Assembly: GCA_023485185.1 (NCBI GenBank)
Contig: JAMCZP010000190.1
Span: forward strand, 1 to 9,706
DNA: 9,706 bases
Direction: 5' to 3'
Source: Gammaproteobacteria bacterium
Lineage (GTDB): Bacteria > Pseudomonadota > Gammaproteobacteria > Pseudomonadales > Halomonadaceae
Under the pieces are notes generated by a model. That model was not told the origin of the DNA and did not search any database. It was given only the letters and a program-made list of their open reading frames with translations. The position numbers and the translations under genes are program-made. Below are positions 1 through 7,021 of this stretch, in pieces (position 1 is the stretch's first letter; the number at the start of each line of letters is the position of its first letter).

Positions 1-1
1 C

Positions 2-19
2 TTCCTCTCATTGCAGGAA
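2..19 (+). promoter_or_regulatory. Shine-Dalgarno site of pgaA inside a short inverted repeat
   Basis: AGGAA at 15-19 lies seven bases before the pgaA ATG at 27 and is the evident ribosome binding site. Its exact complement TTCCT sits at 2-6, so the leader RNA could fold a 5-bp hairpin with an 8-base loop that hides the site. The GGA inside it is also the core of CsrA targets, and CsrA is known to repress pgaA in E. coli. The hairpin is weak and only 26 bases of leader are visible, so regulation here is inference. Confidence 0.4.
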
Positions 20-26
20 TAACACC

Positions 27-2453
27 ATGCACAGTCGTCCAAGCTCCCTACTGCCGATTTGCCTCATTGCCTGCTTGACGGCCAGTACGGCCCAGGGGCA
101 AACCACGACCGACACACAGCGGGAAGCATTCGTTATACAGGCACGCCAAGGGGCGCTTGATAGCGCTATAGAAGGCTTGCAAACGCTCTACCACCAAACA
201 AGAGATGAGCGAGTGCGAGCCGACTTGCTTGCCTTACTGGTTCGCGCCTCTCGACATCAAGAGGCGCTAACCGTTTGTACATGGTGTCAAACCGACGACT
301 ATAGCAATTCAGAGCTTGCCAACCTGGGTGGAGCGGCCCGCAGCGCCAGTGAATACCCTAAGGCGCTGGAACTTTTTCGGGCGTTAACCTTCCGCGACCC
401 ATCAAATACTGAGGGGTGGCTTGGTCAAGCACTTGTCCATACAGACATGGGTAATTATACCCTCGCAGACATCGCCTTACAGCAATATACCCAAGTGGCC
501 GGCTCAACCACAGCGGGCCTTGAAGCTAGAGGCTATTTAGCGTCACGAACTGCAAACGCCATGCAGGAATTGAACGCTCGCCAGACATTAGTAGAGCAGG
601 ATCCAACGAATACCGGCGAGCTGCATGCGCTGTATCGCTTGGCGGTGGGCCTCGGCGCCAGCTCAGCGGCACGCAGCATTATGCAAACTAACCCGGAGGT
701 GTTTACGGCCAGTGACCGCCTATGGTTGACCTACTACGAAGCAGTCACTGATATACGCTTGGGCATCCACACCGACCAACCCCCAAGGGTGCAAAACGGA
801 TTGGCACAGCTTGATAGCGTACTGAGGACGCCAGAAGCGCCGCCAGAGCTTATTACCATCGCCGAGTACGATAAAGTGGTAGCACTTGCAGAACTCAGGC
901 GCTTTTCAGAAGCAGAAGCCCTCGCGGTCAGGCTTGAAAACCAGCATGGCCAGCTACCAAGCTACGTTGCGCGAGCTAGAGCCTATGCGCTGAACGGCAT
1001 GGGACGCCCCGACGAAGCCATCGCGCTCTACCAAAGCCTGATCCGTCAGTCCCCCGAGCAGGCCACCAATCCAGATGACCCATTGAATGAAGGGCTGTTT
1101 TACAGCTACACCGACGCAAAACGTTTTCGTGAAGCTGATCAGTTATTGCAAGAGTGGATAGCCAAAGAACCAGAACAACGCCTGGACTTCACCAGAACCC
1201 TGCGCATCGAGAACCCCAACTATCAGAAAGTATTGCTGCTCAATGTCCTACTCAGTGCATGGCGCGGCCAGACTAACGAAGCCAGCGAACAGCTAGCTTT
1301 ATACCAAAGCCAAGCCCCTGGCGACCCTTATCTATGGATGATGAAAGGCGACCTTGAGCGTGTTAGAGGCTGGCCGCGACAAGCTGAAGAGTCCTACCTG
1401 CAGGCTGCTCAGTTACTGCCACCAGACCAGCAGGATGCTGCCCGTCACGGCGTATTAATCGCTGAATTACAGCGTGGCAAGTGGCGTGGCACCACCACTG
1501 AAATCGCCCGTGAAATTGCCGAGGCCGACCCTAGTGCGACACGCGATGATTTAGCACGGGAGTGGCGTGAACAGCGAGCGCCTCAGCTAAGCAGTTCCTT
1601 TGCGCGCAGTGAGGGCGAAGGCAGTGGCACCCAGGCATCGCGCGAATGGCGCTATGAAGTGCTTCTAGAAGGACCACGCAATGATAGCGGTTCTCGCCCT
1701 TTCGCCCAGCGCATTGGCCAATATGGGGAGTTTGAAGACGAAAATCTCCACGCGGCTTATAACATCGCTGGCTACGAGTGGAATCTTCATCCTGCTACGG
1801 TAACCCTCGCAGCGGGGCATGGTGCTCAGCTCAATCAAGATTTTCTGGCGCTTGCCGAGCTCAAGTACGCTCCTACCGACCACCTGACCACGACGCTAGG
1901 CGTTGAAATCAACACCACTGACACGCCCCTTCGTGCGCTGCGCGACGGCATTAACGCCGACCGCTACCGTGCTGAAGTAGCTTATCGTCGTGATGAACGC
2001 GGCGCTGGCGCTATCGGGGTGATGGCCACTGACTTCGATGATAGCAACCTTCGTCAATCGGCTTACGGCTACTGGAATCAAACGCTCTATCACCTGGATC
2101 GTTGGCAGATCAACGGTGAGTTACAAGCTTCTGCCTCACGCAATGATGATGTTGAAGCCAGCTATTTCAACCCAAGCCGCGATGCCAGCCTAGCAGGTGT
2201 TTTGTCCGTTAGTTATGAGATTCCTCTTGATTACCGCCAGTCCTTTATTCAAACCATTTCATTAGGCTCTGGCCGTTACTGGCAAGAGGATTTCGACAGT
2301 GAAAACACCTGGTCACTGGGTTATCAGCATAGTTGGGAGCTAGCACCTGACGTTAGCTTCGAGTATGGCATTGCCAGGGAAAGAGCCGTTTATGACGGTG
2401 TTCCCGAATACGACAACGTTATTTCAGCCGGCTTTGTATGGAGATTCCTATGA
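27..2453 (+). CDS. pgaA: PgaA: outer-membrane PNAG export porin with periplasmic TPR domain
   Basis: Exports partially deacetylated poly-beta-1,6-GlcNAc across the outer membrane. The 808 residues match the E. coli family length of about 807. Residues 1-24 look like a signal peptide (hydrophobic LLPICLIACLTA, then TAQGQ). Residues about 30-510 are helical with TPR-like units, clearest near 316-341 and 432-463. From about 515 to the end the sequence alternates as in a beta-barrel (for example WRYEVLLEGP, AAYNIAGYEWNL, FEYGIARERAVY) and ends FVWRFL, a typical barrel-assembly end with a hydrophobic/aromatic pattern. The start is supported by AGGAA at 15-19. It is the first gene of an operon and its stop overlaps pgaB (ATGA). 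Oddity: LIAC at residues 13-16 resembles a lipobox, though ordinary signal peptidase I cleavage near AQG is equally readable. Identity rests on architecture plus the pgaBCD genes that follow. Confidence 0.93.
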   Translation: MHSRPSSLLPICLIACLTASTAQGQTTTDTQREAFVIQARQGALDSAIEGLQTLYHQTRDERVRADLLALLVRASRHQEALTVCTWCQTDDYSNSELANLGGAARSASEYPKALELFRALTFRDPSNTEGWLGQALVHTDMGNYTLADIALQQYTQVAGSTTAGLEARGYLASRTANAMQELNARQTLVEQDPTNTGELHALYRLAVGLGASSAARSIMQTNPEVFTASDRLWLTYYEAVTDIRLGIHTDQPPRVQNGLAQLDSVLRTPEAPPELITIAEYDKVVALAELRRFSEAEALAVRLENQHGQLPSYVARARAYALNGMGRPDEAIALYQSLIRQSPEQATNPDDPLNEGLFYSYTDAKRFREADQLLQEWIAKEPEQRLDFTRTLRIENPNYQKVLLLNVLLSAWRGQTNEASEQLALYQSQAPGDPYLWMMKGDLERVRGWPRQAEESYLQAAQLLPPDQQDAARHGVLIAELQRGKWRGTTTEIAREIAEADPSATRDDLAREWREQRAPQLSSSFARSEGEGSGTQASREWRYEVLLEGPRNDSGSRPFAQRIGQYGEFEDENLHAAYNIAGYEWNLHPATVTLAAGHGAQLNQDFLALAELKYAPTDHLTTTLGVEINTTDTPLRALRDGINADRYRAEVAYRRDERGAGAIGVMATDFDDSNLRQSAYGYWNQTLYHLDRWQINGELQASASRNDDVEASYFNPSRDASLAGVLSVSYEIPLDYRQSFIQTISLGSGRYWQEDFDSENTWSLGYQHSWELAPDVSFEYGIARERAVYDGVPEYDNVISAGFVWRFL
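2440..2443 (+). promoter_or_regulatory. Ribosome binding site that decides the pgaB start
   Basis: GGAG at 2440-2443 lies six bases before ATG 2450, inside the last codons of pgaA. The upstream in-frame ATG at 2438 overlaps this motif and has no such site of its own. The start at 2450 also gives the usual ATGA stop-start overlap with pgaA. Confidence 0.6.
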
Positions 2454-4411
2454 CACCCTGGCGCGTCATTGTTATGAGCGTGGTTTTGCTGGTGATTGTT
2501 AATATTCAGCAGGCCCAAGCCGCACGCTCAGCTGATGACTATGTGGTCATCAGCTACCACGACATTGTGGACACTACCGTCACGCCTGATCTGCCGATCT
2601 ATTCGCAGACCATTACCCGTAGTCGGTTAATCGAGCATTTCAACCTTATCTCCGTAGGGGGCTACCACCCGGTTAGCTTGCAACAAATCATCGACGCCAA
2701 AGCGGGCGGCCAACCACTGCCAGATAAAGCGGTGTTATTAACCTTCGATGACGGTTATCGAAGCTTTTACGAAATAGTTTTTCCGCTGCTCAAACTGTAT
2801 GGCTTCCCCGCTGTTCAAGCGGTGGTTGGCAGCTGGCTAGACGTTCCTGCTGGCGGACGAGTGCCTTATGGCAACACAACCCTGCCCCGCGAGCGCTTCC
2901 TAAGTTGGGAGCAGGTCAGAACGCTAGATGAATCGCCACTCGTTGAAATCGCCTCTCACTCTTACAACTTACACTACGGTGTTAGCGGTAACCCAATGGG
3001 TAACGAGCAAGCTGCTGCCGTCACCAGCGTATGGAACGCACAAAGTGGCTACGAAAGCGAAGCGACCTACCTTGAGCGGATACGTCAGGACATGGCGCAA
3101 ACCCAGCGGCGGTTTCAAGAGCAGATAGGCCAATCCCCGCGCATCATGGTATGGCCCTACGGCGCGTATAGTGAAGCAACGTTAGACATCGCCGCTGAAT
3201 ATGGCATGACCTACACCTTCAGCCTACTGAGTGCGCCCAATCAGCTTCGAGACCCCATGCGGGTTATGAATCGCTACCTCATTGACCAGGAAACCAGCCT
3301 TCAAACCATCGACGAAATTCTCTCTAACCGTGTGTGGGAAACGGAAGATCTGCGTATTGTCCACGTTGACCTGGACTATGTGTATGACCCTGATCCAATC
3401 CAGCAGGAACAAAACCTCGACAAGCTGATTGAACGCATCTATCGCTATGGCGTTAGCACCGTTTACTTACAGGCCTATGCCGACCCCGATGGTGACGGAG
3501 TAGCCGATGAACTCTACTTTCCCAATCGCCACTTACCGGTACGAGCCGACCTTTTTAACCGCGTTGCATGGCAGTTAAAGAAACGCGCCAATGTAAAGGT
3601 CTACGCGTGGATGCCGGTGCTGTCATTTGATCTTGGTGATGGTCATCGTTATGTGACCGATGTGCGCACCGGCGAAGAGTCACCCGACCAATACCGCCGC
3701 CTCTCTCCTTACATTGAAGATAACCGGCGCATCATTCGGGAAATCTATGAAGATCTTGGCCGCATGACCAAATTCGATGGCCTGCTGTTTCACGATGACG
3801 CCTTCTTTACCGACTTTGAAGATGCCAACCCAGAAGCATTAACTGCATATCAGAGTGCTGCTTTGCCAAGGGATATCAATGCCATCCGCAATGATGACGC
3901 GATGATGGCGAACTGGGTGCGCTTTAAAACAGCGTATCTCACGGACTTTACCAACGAGCTTGAGCGGGCTGCCAACTACTACCGACAAGCTGACAACAAG
4001 CAATTTACCACCTCGCGCAATATCTATGCTGTGACGATCATGAACCCACGTAGCCAACGCTGGTTCTCGCAAAGTCTCGAAAACTTCGCCACTGGTTATG
4101 ACTATGTCGCTGTCATGGCCATGCCTTACATGGAAGAAGCTGAAAACCCTAACGAATGGCTGCGATCACTTGCTCAACGCTCATTGGCGCAGGTTAGCGC
4201 GCGCCAATTAGTCTTCGAGCTACAAACTCAAGACTGGCGTACCCAAACGCCCATCCCCAGCGAAGAAATAGCTCAGTGGGTACGCATACTGCGTGAAGAA
4301 GGCATCAAGAACATTGGCTACTATCCAGATGATTTCCACCAAAATCATCCAGATGTGAATGTTATGAGGCCGGTCTTCTCCATCGGACGTCGTTTTAGGG
4401 CAGCGCCATGA
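2450..4411 (+). CDS. pgaB: PgaB: periplasmic PNAG N-deacetylase and GH153 hydrolase
   Basis: Partly de-N-acetylates PNAG, which is needed for export through PgaA, and can cleave the deacetylated polymer. From ATG 2450 it has 653 residues (E. coli about 672). Residues 1-24 are a signal peptide (VIVMSVVLLVIV, then QAQA). The carbohydrate esterase 4 domain (about 30-300) has YHD at 36-38, TFDDGY with metal/base aspartates D100 and D101, and SHSYNLH giving H170 and H175. These spacings equal E. coli D114/D115 and H184/H189. The second domain (about 305-650) has FDGLLFHDDA, with H448, D449 and D450 at the place of the GH153 catalytic aspartate. Unlike E. coli PgaB there is no lipobox cysteine, so it is probably soluble in the periplasm. 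Overlaps pgaA and pgaC by four bases each. An upstream ATG at 2438 would add only four residues. Confidence 0.95.
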   Translation: MTPWRVIVMSVVLLVIVNIQQAQAARSADDYVVISYHDIVDTTVTPDLPIYSQTITRSRLIEHFNLISVGGYHPVSLQQIIDAKAGGQPLPDKAVLLTFDDGYRSFYEIVFPLLKLYGFPAVQAVVGSWLDVPAGGRVPYGNTTLPRERFLSWEQVRTLDESPLVEIASHSYNLHYGVSGNPMGNEQAAAVTSVWNAQSGYESEATYLERIRQDMAQTQRRFQEQIGQSPRIMVWPYGAYSEATLDIAAEYGMTYTFSLLSAPNQLRDPMRVMNRYLIDQETSLQTIDEILSNRVWETEDLRIVHVDLDYVYDPDPIQQEQNLDKLIERIYRYGVSTVYLQAYADPDGDGVADELYFPNRHLPVRADLFNRVAWQLKKRANVKVYAWMPVLSFDLGDGHRYVTDVRTGEESPDQYRRLSPYIEDNRRIIREIYEDLGRMTKFDGLLFHDDAFFTDFEDANPEALTAYQSAALPRDINAIRNDDAMMANWVRFKTAYLTDFTNELERAANYYRQADNKQFTTSRNIYAVTIMNPRSQRWFSQSLENFATGYDYVAVMAMPYMEEAENPNEWLRSLAQRSLAQVSARQLVFELQTQDWRTQTPIPSEEIAQWVRILREEGIKNIGYYPDDFHQNHPDVNVMRPVFSIGRRFRAAP

Positions 4412-5658
4412 ACATTCTCGATACTCTGGCTATCTTTACCCTCGGCTACCCTAGCTTAATGGCGACGATATGGATCTGCGGCGGCATCTACTTCTACGTT
4501 CACTGGGAGCGTAAGCAGCCGTGGCCCGCCACGTTTGAGTGGGGCGAAAACGCCCCAAACGTAACCGTACTACTGCCCTGCTATAACGAAGAGGCCAATG
4601 TGGATGAAACCATTCACCACCTGTTCAAGCAGAACTACCCTCATATGAACGTAATTGCCATTAATGATGGCAGCAAGGACAGTACGGCCGCGAAGTTGGA
4701 CGCGTTGGCGCTAGAATACCCAATGCTAAAAGTGCTGCATCAGTCTAACCAAGGCAAGGCTAGCGCCATGAATCATGGGTTAAGCCACGCCACCGGCGAC
4801 ATTATTGTAGGGATTGATGGCGACGCGATCATGGATTACGACGCCATTAGCTACATGGTCGGCCACTTTATCAGCAGCCCGAAGGTTAGTGGTGTGACAG
4901 GCAACCCACGGGTAAGAACGCGCTCTACCGCCATTGGTAAGATTCAAACCGGTGAGTTTTCCGCCATTATCGGGTTGATCAAACGCGCCCAACGCATCTA
5001 CGGCATGGTGTTTACCATTTCCGGAGTCATCTGTGCCTTTCAGCGTAAAGCACTGGAGGAGATCGGCGGCTGGAACACCGATATGATCACAGAAGATATC
5101 GATGTGAGTTGGCGGCTACAACTGGCGGGCGGGCAAGTACGCTATGAACCCCGCGCCATGTGCTGGGTCCTTATGCCTGAAACACTGCGGGGCTTATTCA
5201 AGCAGCGACTGCGCTGGGCACAAGGCGGCGGAGAGGTTTTTCTACGCTACTTTTCTCAAACCATTCGCTGGCAAAACCGCCGCTTCTGGCTACTCATGCT
5301 GGAGTATATCGTCAGCGTGGTTTGGTGCTACTCCGTTATCGTACTGCTGCTTGCCTGGCTAGCGTCACAATTCCTAACGCCCATGGCTTGGCCCATTACG
5401 GCCCGAGTGCTCTCGTACTTTGGGAGCATCTTGATCGCCATCAGCTTCATCCAGTTTACCGTTAGTTTCTATATCGATAGCCGCTACGACAAAGAGATAT
5501 TCCGCTGTGTGTACTGGAGTATCTGGTACCCCTTCGCTTATTGGATTATCAACATGACCACCGTTGTCATCGCCTTTCCCAGAGCAATAATGCGCAAGAA
5601 AGGGAAGCAAGCCACCTGGACCAGCCCAGATCGAGGGGAGCAATTCCATGAACAATAA
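4408..5658 (+). CDS. pgaC: PgaC: PNAG synthase, family 2 glycosyltransferase
   Basis: Inner-membrane processive transferase that builds beta-1,6-GlcNAc chains from UDP-GlcNAc and, with PgaD, moves them to the periplasm. The 416-residue protein has one N-terminal membrane segment (about 13-31), a cytoplasmic GT2 domain, and C-terminal segments near 297-319, 333-355 and 371-392. Visible GT2 motifs are NDGS (D87), DGD (D137, D139), TED (T228-D230, catalytic base) and QRLRW (266-270). The latter is the acceptor/product-binding motif of processive enzymes. AGGG at 4397-4400 is a good ribosome site seven bases before ATG 4408, which overlaps the pgaB stop. A cellulose or hyaluronan synthase is formally possible from motifs alone, but PgaA, PgaB and PgaD neighbours settle the assignment. 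Confidence 0.95.
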   Translation: MNILDTLAIFTLGYPSLMATIWICGGIYFYVHWERKQPWPATFEWGENAPNVTVLLPCYNEEANVDETIHHLFKQNYPHMNVIAINDGSKDSTAAKLDALALEYPMLKVLHQSNQGKASAMNHGLSHATGDIIVGIDGDAIMDYDAISYMVGHFISSPKVSGVTGNPRVRTRSTAIGKIQTGEFSAIIGLIKRAQRIYGMVFTISGVICAFQRKALEEIGGWNTDMITEDIDVSWRLQLAGGQVRYEPRAMCWVLMPETLRGLFKQRLRWAQGGGEVFLRYFSQTIRWQNRRFWLLMLEYIVSVVWCYSVIVLLLAWLASQFLTPMAWPITARVLSYFGSILIAISFIQFTVSFYIDSRYDKEIFRCVYWSIWYPFAYWIINMTTVVIAFPRAIMRKKGKQATWTSPDRGEQFHEQ

Positions 5659-6058
5659 ACTGGTACCCATTATCATCGACAACCCCTGCCAAAAAGGCTG
5701 GGGCTACCGAACTCGCGACACCATTATTACCCTTGCCACCCTGGCTTTATGGGTATTAGTAGTCGCAAAAATGTACATGTTCTTTTTCATCGAAGAAGCG
5801 ATCCTGGAACAGCTGTATAGCTCAATTATGATAAAGATAGTATTGATTGGCTTTGTTGTGACCTTCCTAACGTTCCACCTTTGGGCGGTCTACAACCAGT
5901 TTCTCTACACTCGTTACCTAAAGCGCCAGCTACGAACTTTCCAGCCGCCTACGCTAACCATTGAACAAGATACGGATAATGAGATGGAAGACCTAATAGA
6001 AAGAGGTCAAATGCACGAGCAGCAAAAAGTAGCAATATCCAATCAAGCAACTAACTAA
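5648..6058 (+). CDS. pgaD: PgaD: accessory inner-membrane subunit of PNAG synthase
   Basis: Small partner of PgaC; in E. coli the PgaC-PgaD contact is stabilised by cyclic di-GMP and is required for polymerisation. The 136 residues match the E. coli length of about 137. The N-terminus has the family-like pattern of a short polar stretch ending in NPCQKGWGYRTRDT. Two membrane helices follow at about 25-48 (IITLATLALWVLVVAKMYMF) and 61-86 (MIKIVLIGFVVTFLTFHLWA), then YNQFLYTRYLKRQLR and an acidic polar tail. GAGGGGAG at 5633-5640 is a strong ribosome site seven bases before ATG 5648. The start lies inside the end of pgaC (11-base overlap), so translation should be coupled. Short and weakly conserved as a family, so the call depends partly on its place after pgaC. 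Confidence 0.9.
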   Translation: MNNKLVPIIIDNPCQKGWGYRTRDTIITLATLALWVLVVAKMYMFFFIEEAILEQLYSSIMIKIVLIGFVVTFLTFHLWAVYNQFLYTRYLKRQLRTFQPPTLTIEQDTDNEMEDLIERGQMHEQQKVAISNQATN

Positions 6059-6064
6059 GCCCCT

Positions 6065-6104
6065 CTGCTGTTACCTCTATCAAGTCAAAGCAGCCTGATA
6101 GAGG
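6065..6104. terminator. Inverted repeat after pgaD, possible transcription end
   Basis: CCTCTATCA at 6074-6082 is the exact complement of TGATAGAGG at 6096-6104, giving a 9-bp stem with a 13-base loop 15 bases after the pgaD stop. A competing 5-bp pairing, CTGCT 6065-6069 with AGCAG 6089-6093, overlaps it. No T-tract follows, so it may be a factor-assisted end or an RNA-stabilising hairpin instead of a textbook terminator. Confidence 0.45.
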
Positions 6105-6106
6105 GA

Positions 6107-6157
6107 GCGCTAAAGAATGCACACCACTAGTTTCACCGTGGGTGGTCGCTTTAGCGC
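6107..6157. repeat. Inverted repeat with nested inner stem between convergent genes
   Basis: GCGCTAAAG at 6107-6115 pairs exactly with CTTTAGCGC at 6149-6157. Inside the loop ACCAC 6123-6127 pairs with GTGGT 6142-6146. It begins two bases after the previous stem ends. It could end transcription from either side, protect the 3' end of the pga transcript, or be a protein site; nothing in the sequence decides which. Confidence 0.45.
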
Positions 6158-6159
6158 GC

Positions 6160-6174
6160 GGTGATAATGACACC
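6160..6174. repeat. Small hairpin GGTG-7-CACC
   Basis: GGTG 6160-6163 and CACC 6171-6174 flank the 7-base loop ATAATGA, and four A bases follow on the + strand. Only 4 bp long, so it could be chance. It is third in a row of stems starting at 6074. Confidence 0.25.
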
Positions 6175-6267
6175 CAAAATCACTTGGTAAGAACAGCTAA
6201 GCGCCCGCCTGAACACCGCGCTGCAGTGCCTGAATCAAGCTCCAAGCCTAAGTCAGGAAATTCACTT

Positions 6268-6945
6268 CTAACGCTCATGCATCTGGGCATTGGATAGCAC
6301 AAAAGATGAAGGCTTAGAGCCTGTATCAAAACCCTCATCAATCATCGCCGCCGCAACGCGTGCAGTTGAAATAGGCCTAACCGATTTAGGTAAAAACGAC
6401 GAAGCAGGAGCAAGCAACGTACTTGCCACCTTTTCGATCAAACGACCGTCATCGGGTCGCCCCAACAGCAATGAAGGCTGCGCAAAAAATACACACGGCA
6501 AAGCGAGCGCCTGAATATCGCGCTCCACCTCGCCTTTAACGCGATTATAAAAAGCCGCAGAACTAACATTAGCACCGTGCGCAGTTACTACACCCAACTT
6601 GCTAACGCCCGCACTCTTGCAAGTGCGCGCGAAAGCCAGCACTAAACCATGATCAATACGTCGAAACGCCTCTTCACTGCCGGCTTGCTTTTTGGTTGTG
6701 CCCAGCGCGACAAAGGCAACTGAACCTGACGGAATCAAAGCCGCTGCTTGCTGCTCCAACTGCTCAAAATCGACAATGTGGGACTGGATTTTTGAATTGA
6801 TAGCTTCAGGAAAATAGCCCTGTAGATTTAATTCACGACGGGCGATCAGGATGACGTGAGCCACATCATTACGTTGGGTTAACTGAGTGACTAACTGCGT
6901 ACCAATAGCCCCCGTTGCGCCTAGCACAATGGCAGTGTTAGACAT
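6268..6945 (-). CDS. YraR-like NAD(P)-binding Rossmann oxidoreductase
   Basis: A 225-residue short-chain/atypical SDR protein resembling E. coli YraR and the HTATIP2 (TIP30) group; substrate unknown. It has the dinucleotide-binding loop GATGAIG at residues 9-15 after a first beta strand (TAIVLG). The segment ALGTTKKQAGSEEAF (about 80-94) and YNRVKGE with Y133 and K137 (YxxxK) are strongly like YraR (CCLGTTRREAGSKEAF, YNRVKGE), and PSLLLGRPDD matches its PSMLLG. No signal peptide or membrane segment, so cytoplasmic. The start at 6945 is chosen over an in-frame ATG at 6987 because AAAGGAG at 6957-6951 (minus strand) sits five bases before it and the Rossmann strand begins immediately. Convergent with pgaD and divergent from rlmF; no evident functional tie to either. 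Confidence 0.85.
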   Translation of the reverse strand: MSNTAIVLGATGAIGTQLVTQLTQRNDVAHVILIARRELNLQGYFPEAINSKIQSHIVDFEQLEQQAAALIPSGSVAFVALGTTKKQAGSEEAFRRIDHGLVLAFARTCKSAGVSKLGVVTAHGANVSSAAFYNRVKGEVERDIQALALPCVFFAQPSLLLGRPDDGRLIEKVASTLLAPASSFLPKSVRPISTARVAAAMIDEGFDTGSKPSSFVLSNAQMHER

Positions 6946-6950
6946 TATCT

Positions 6951-6957
6951 CTCCTTT
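6951..6957 (-). promoter_or_regulatory. Strong ribosome binding site of the yraR-like gene
   Basis: On the minus strand this reads AAAGGAG, five bases before ATG 6945. It rules out the longer start at 6987. Confidence 0.75.
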
Positions 6958-6965
6958 ATTAAGGT

Positions 6966-6971
6966 TATAAT
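6966..6971 (+). promoter_or_regulatory. Possible -10 element TATAAT in the divergent gap
   Basis: A consensus TATAAT lies 50 bases before the rlmF ATG. No convincing -35 hexamer is seen 16-18 bases upstream (the region reads cattat), and there is no TG extension. On the other strand the same AT-rich patch gives TATAAC, also without a clear -35, which could serve the yraR-like gene. Low confidence for either direction. Confidence 0.3.
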
Positions 6972-7021
6972 CACGGACTAAGCCCAACCTACTCGACTAG
7001 TGAACGCCAAGCCTCAGGCCT

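Larger units (their letters stand above)
6059..6267. other. Intergenic region between convergent pgaD and yraR-like gene
   Basis: 209 bases with no credible reading frame. It separates the end of the pga operon from the end of the oppositely oriented yraR-like gene. Its content is a run of inverted repeats (listed separately at 6065-6104, 6107-6157 and 6160-6174), which fits a two-way transcription stop. None is followed by a clear T-run on either strand. From about 6180 onward I see only a weak 5-base inverted repeat AGCGC/GCGCT. Confidence 0.6.

Noticed and set aside
2438..2449. Longer pgaB starting at ATG 2438
   Set aside because: The ribosome site GGAG 2440-2443 lies downstream of that ATG and is correctly placed for ATG 2450, which also forms the ATGA overlap with pgaA.
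4408..5658. Cellulose or hyaluronan synthase instead of PgaC
   Set aside because: GT2 motifs are shared, but there is no PilZ domain, and PgaA, PgaB (deacetylase plus GH153) and PgaD flank it in the standard order.
5374..5682. 102-codon open frame on the minus strand across the pgaC/pgaD junction
   Set aside because: Fully antisense to two well-supported genes, low-complexity composition and no recognisable domain; a shadow frame.
6946..6987. N-terminal extension of the yraR-like gene from ATG 6987
   Set aside because: AAAGGAG is five bases before ATG 6945, and the family begins directly with the Rossmann strand; the extension has no family resemblance.
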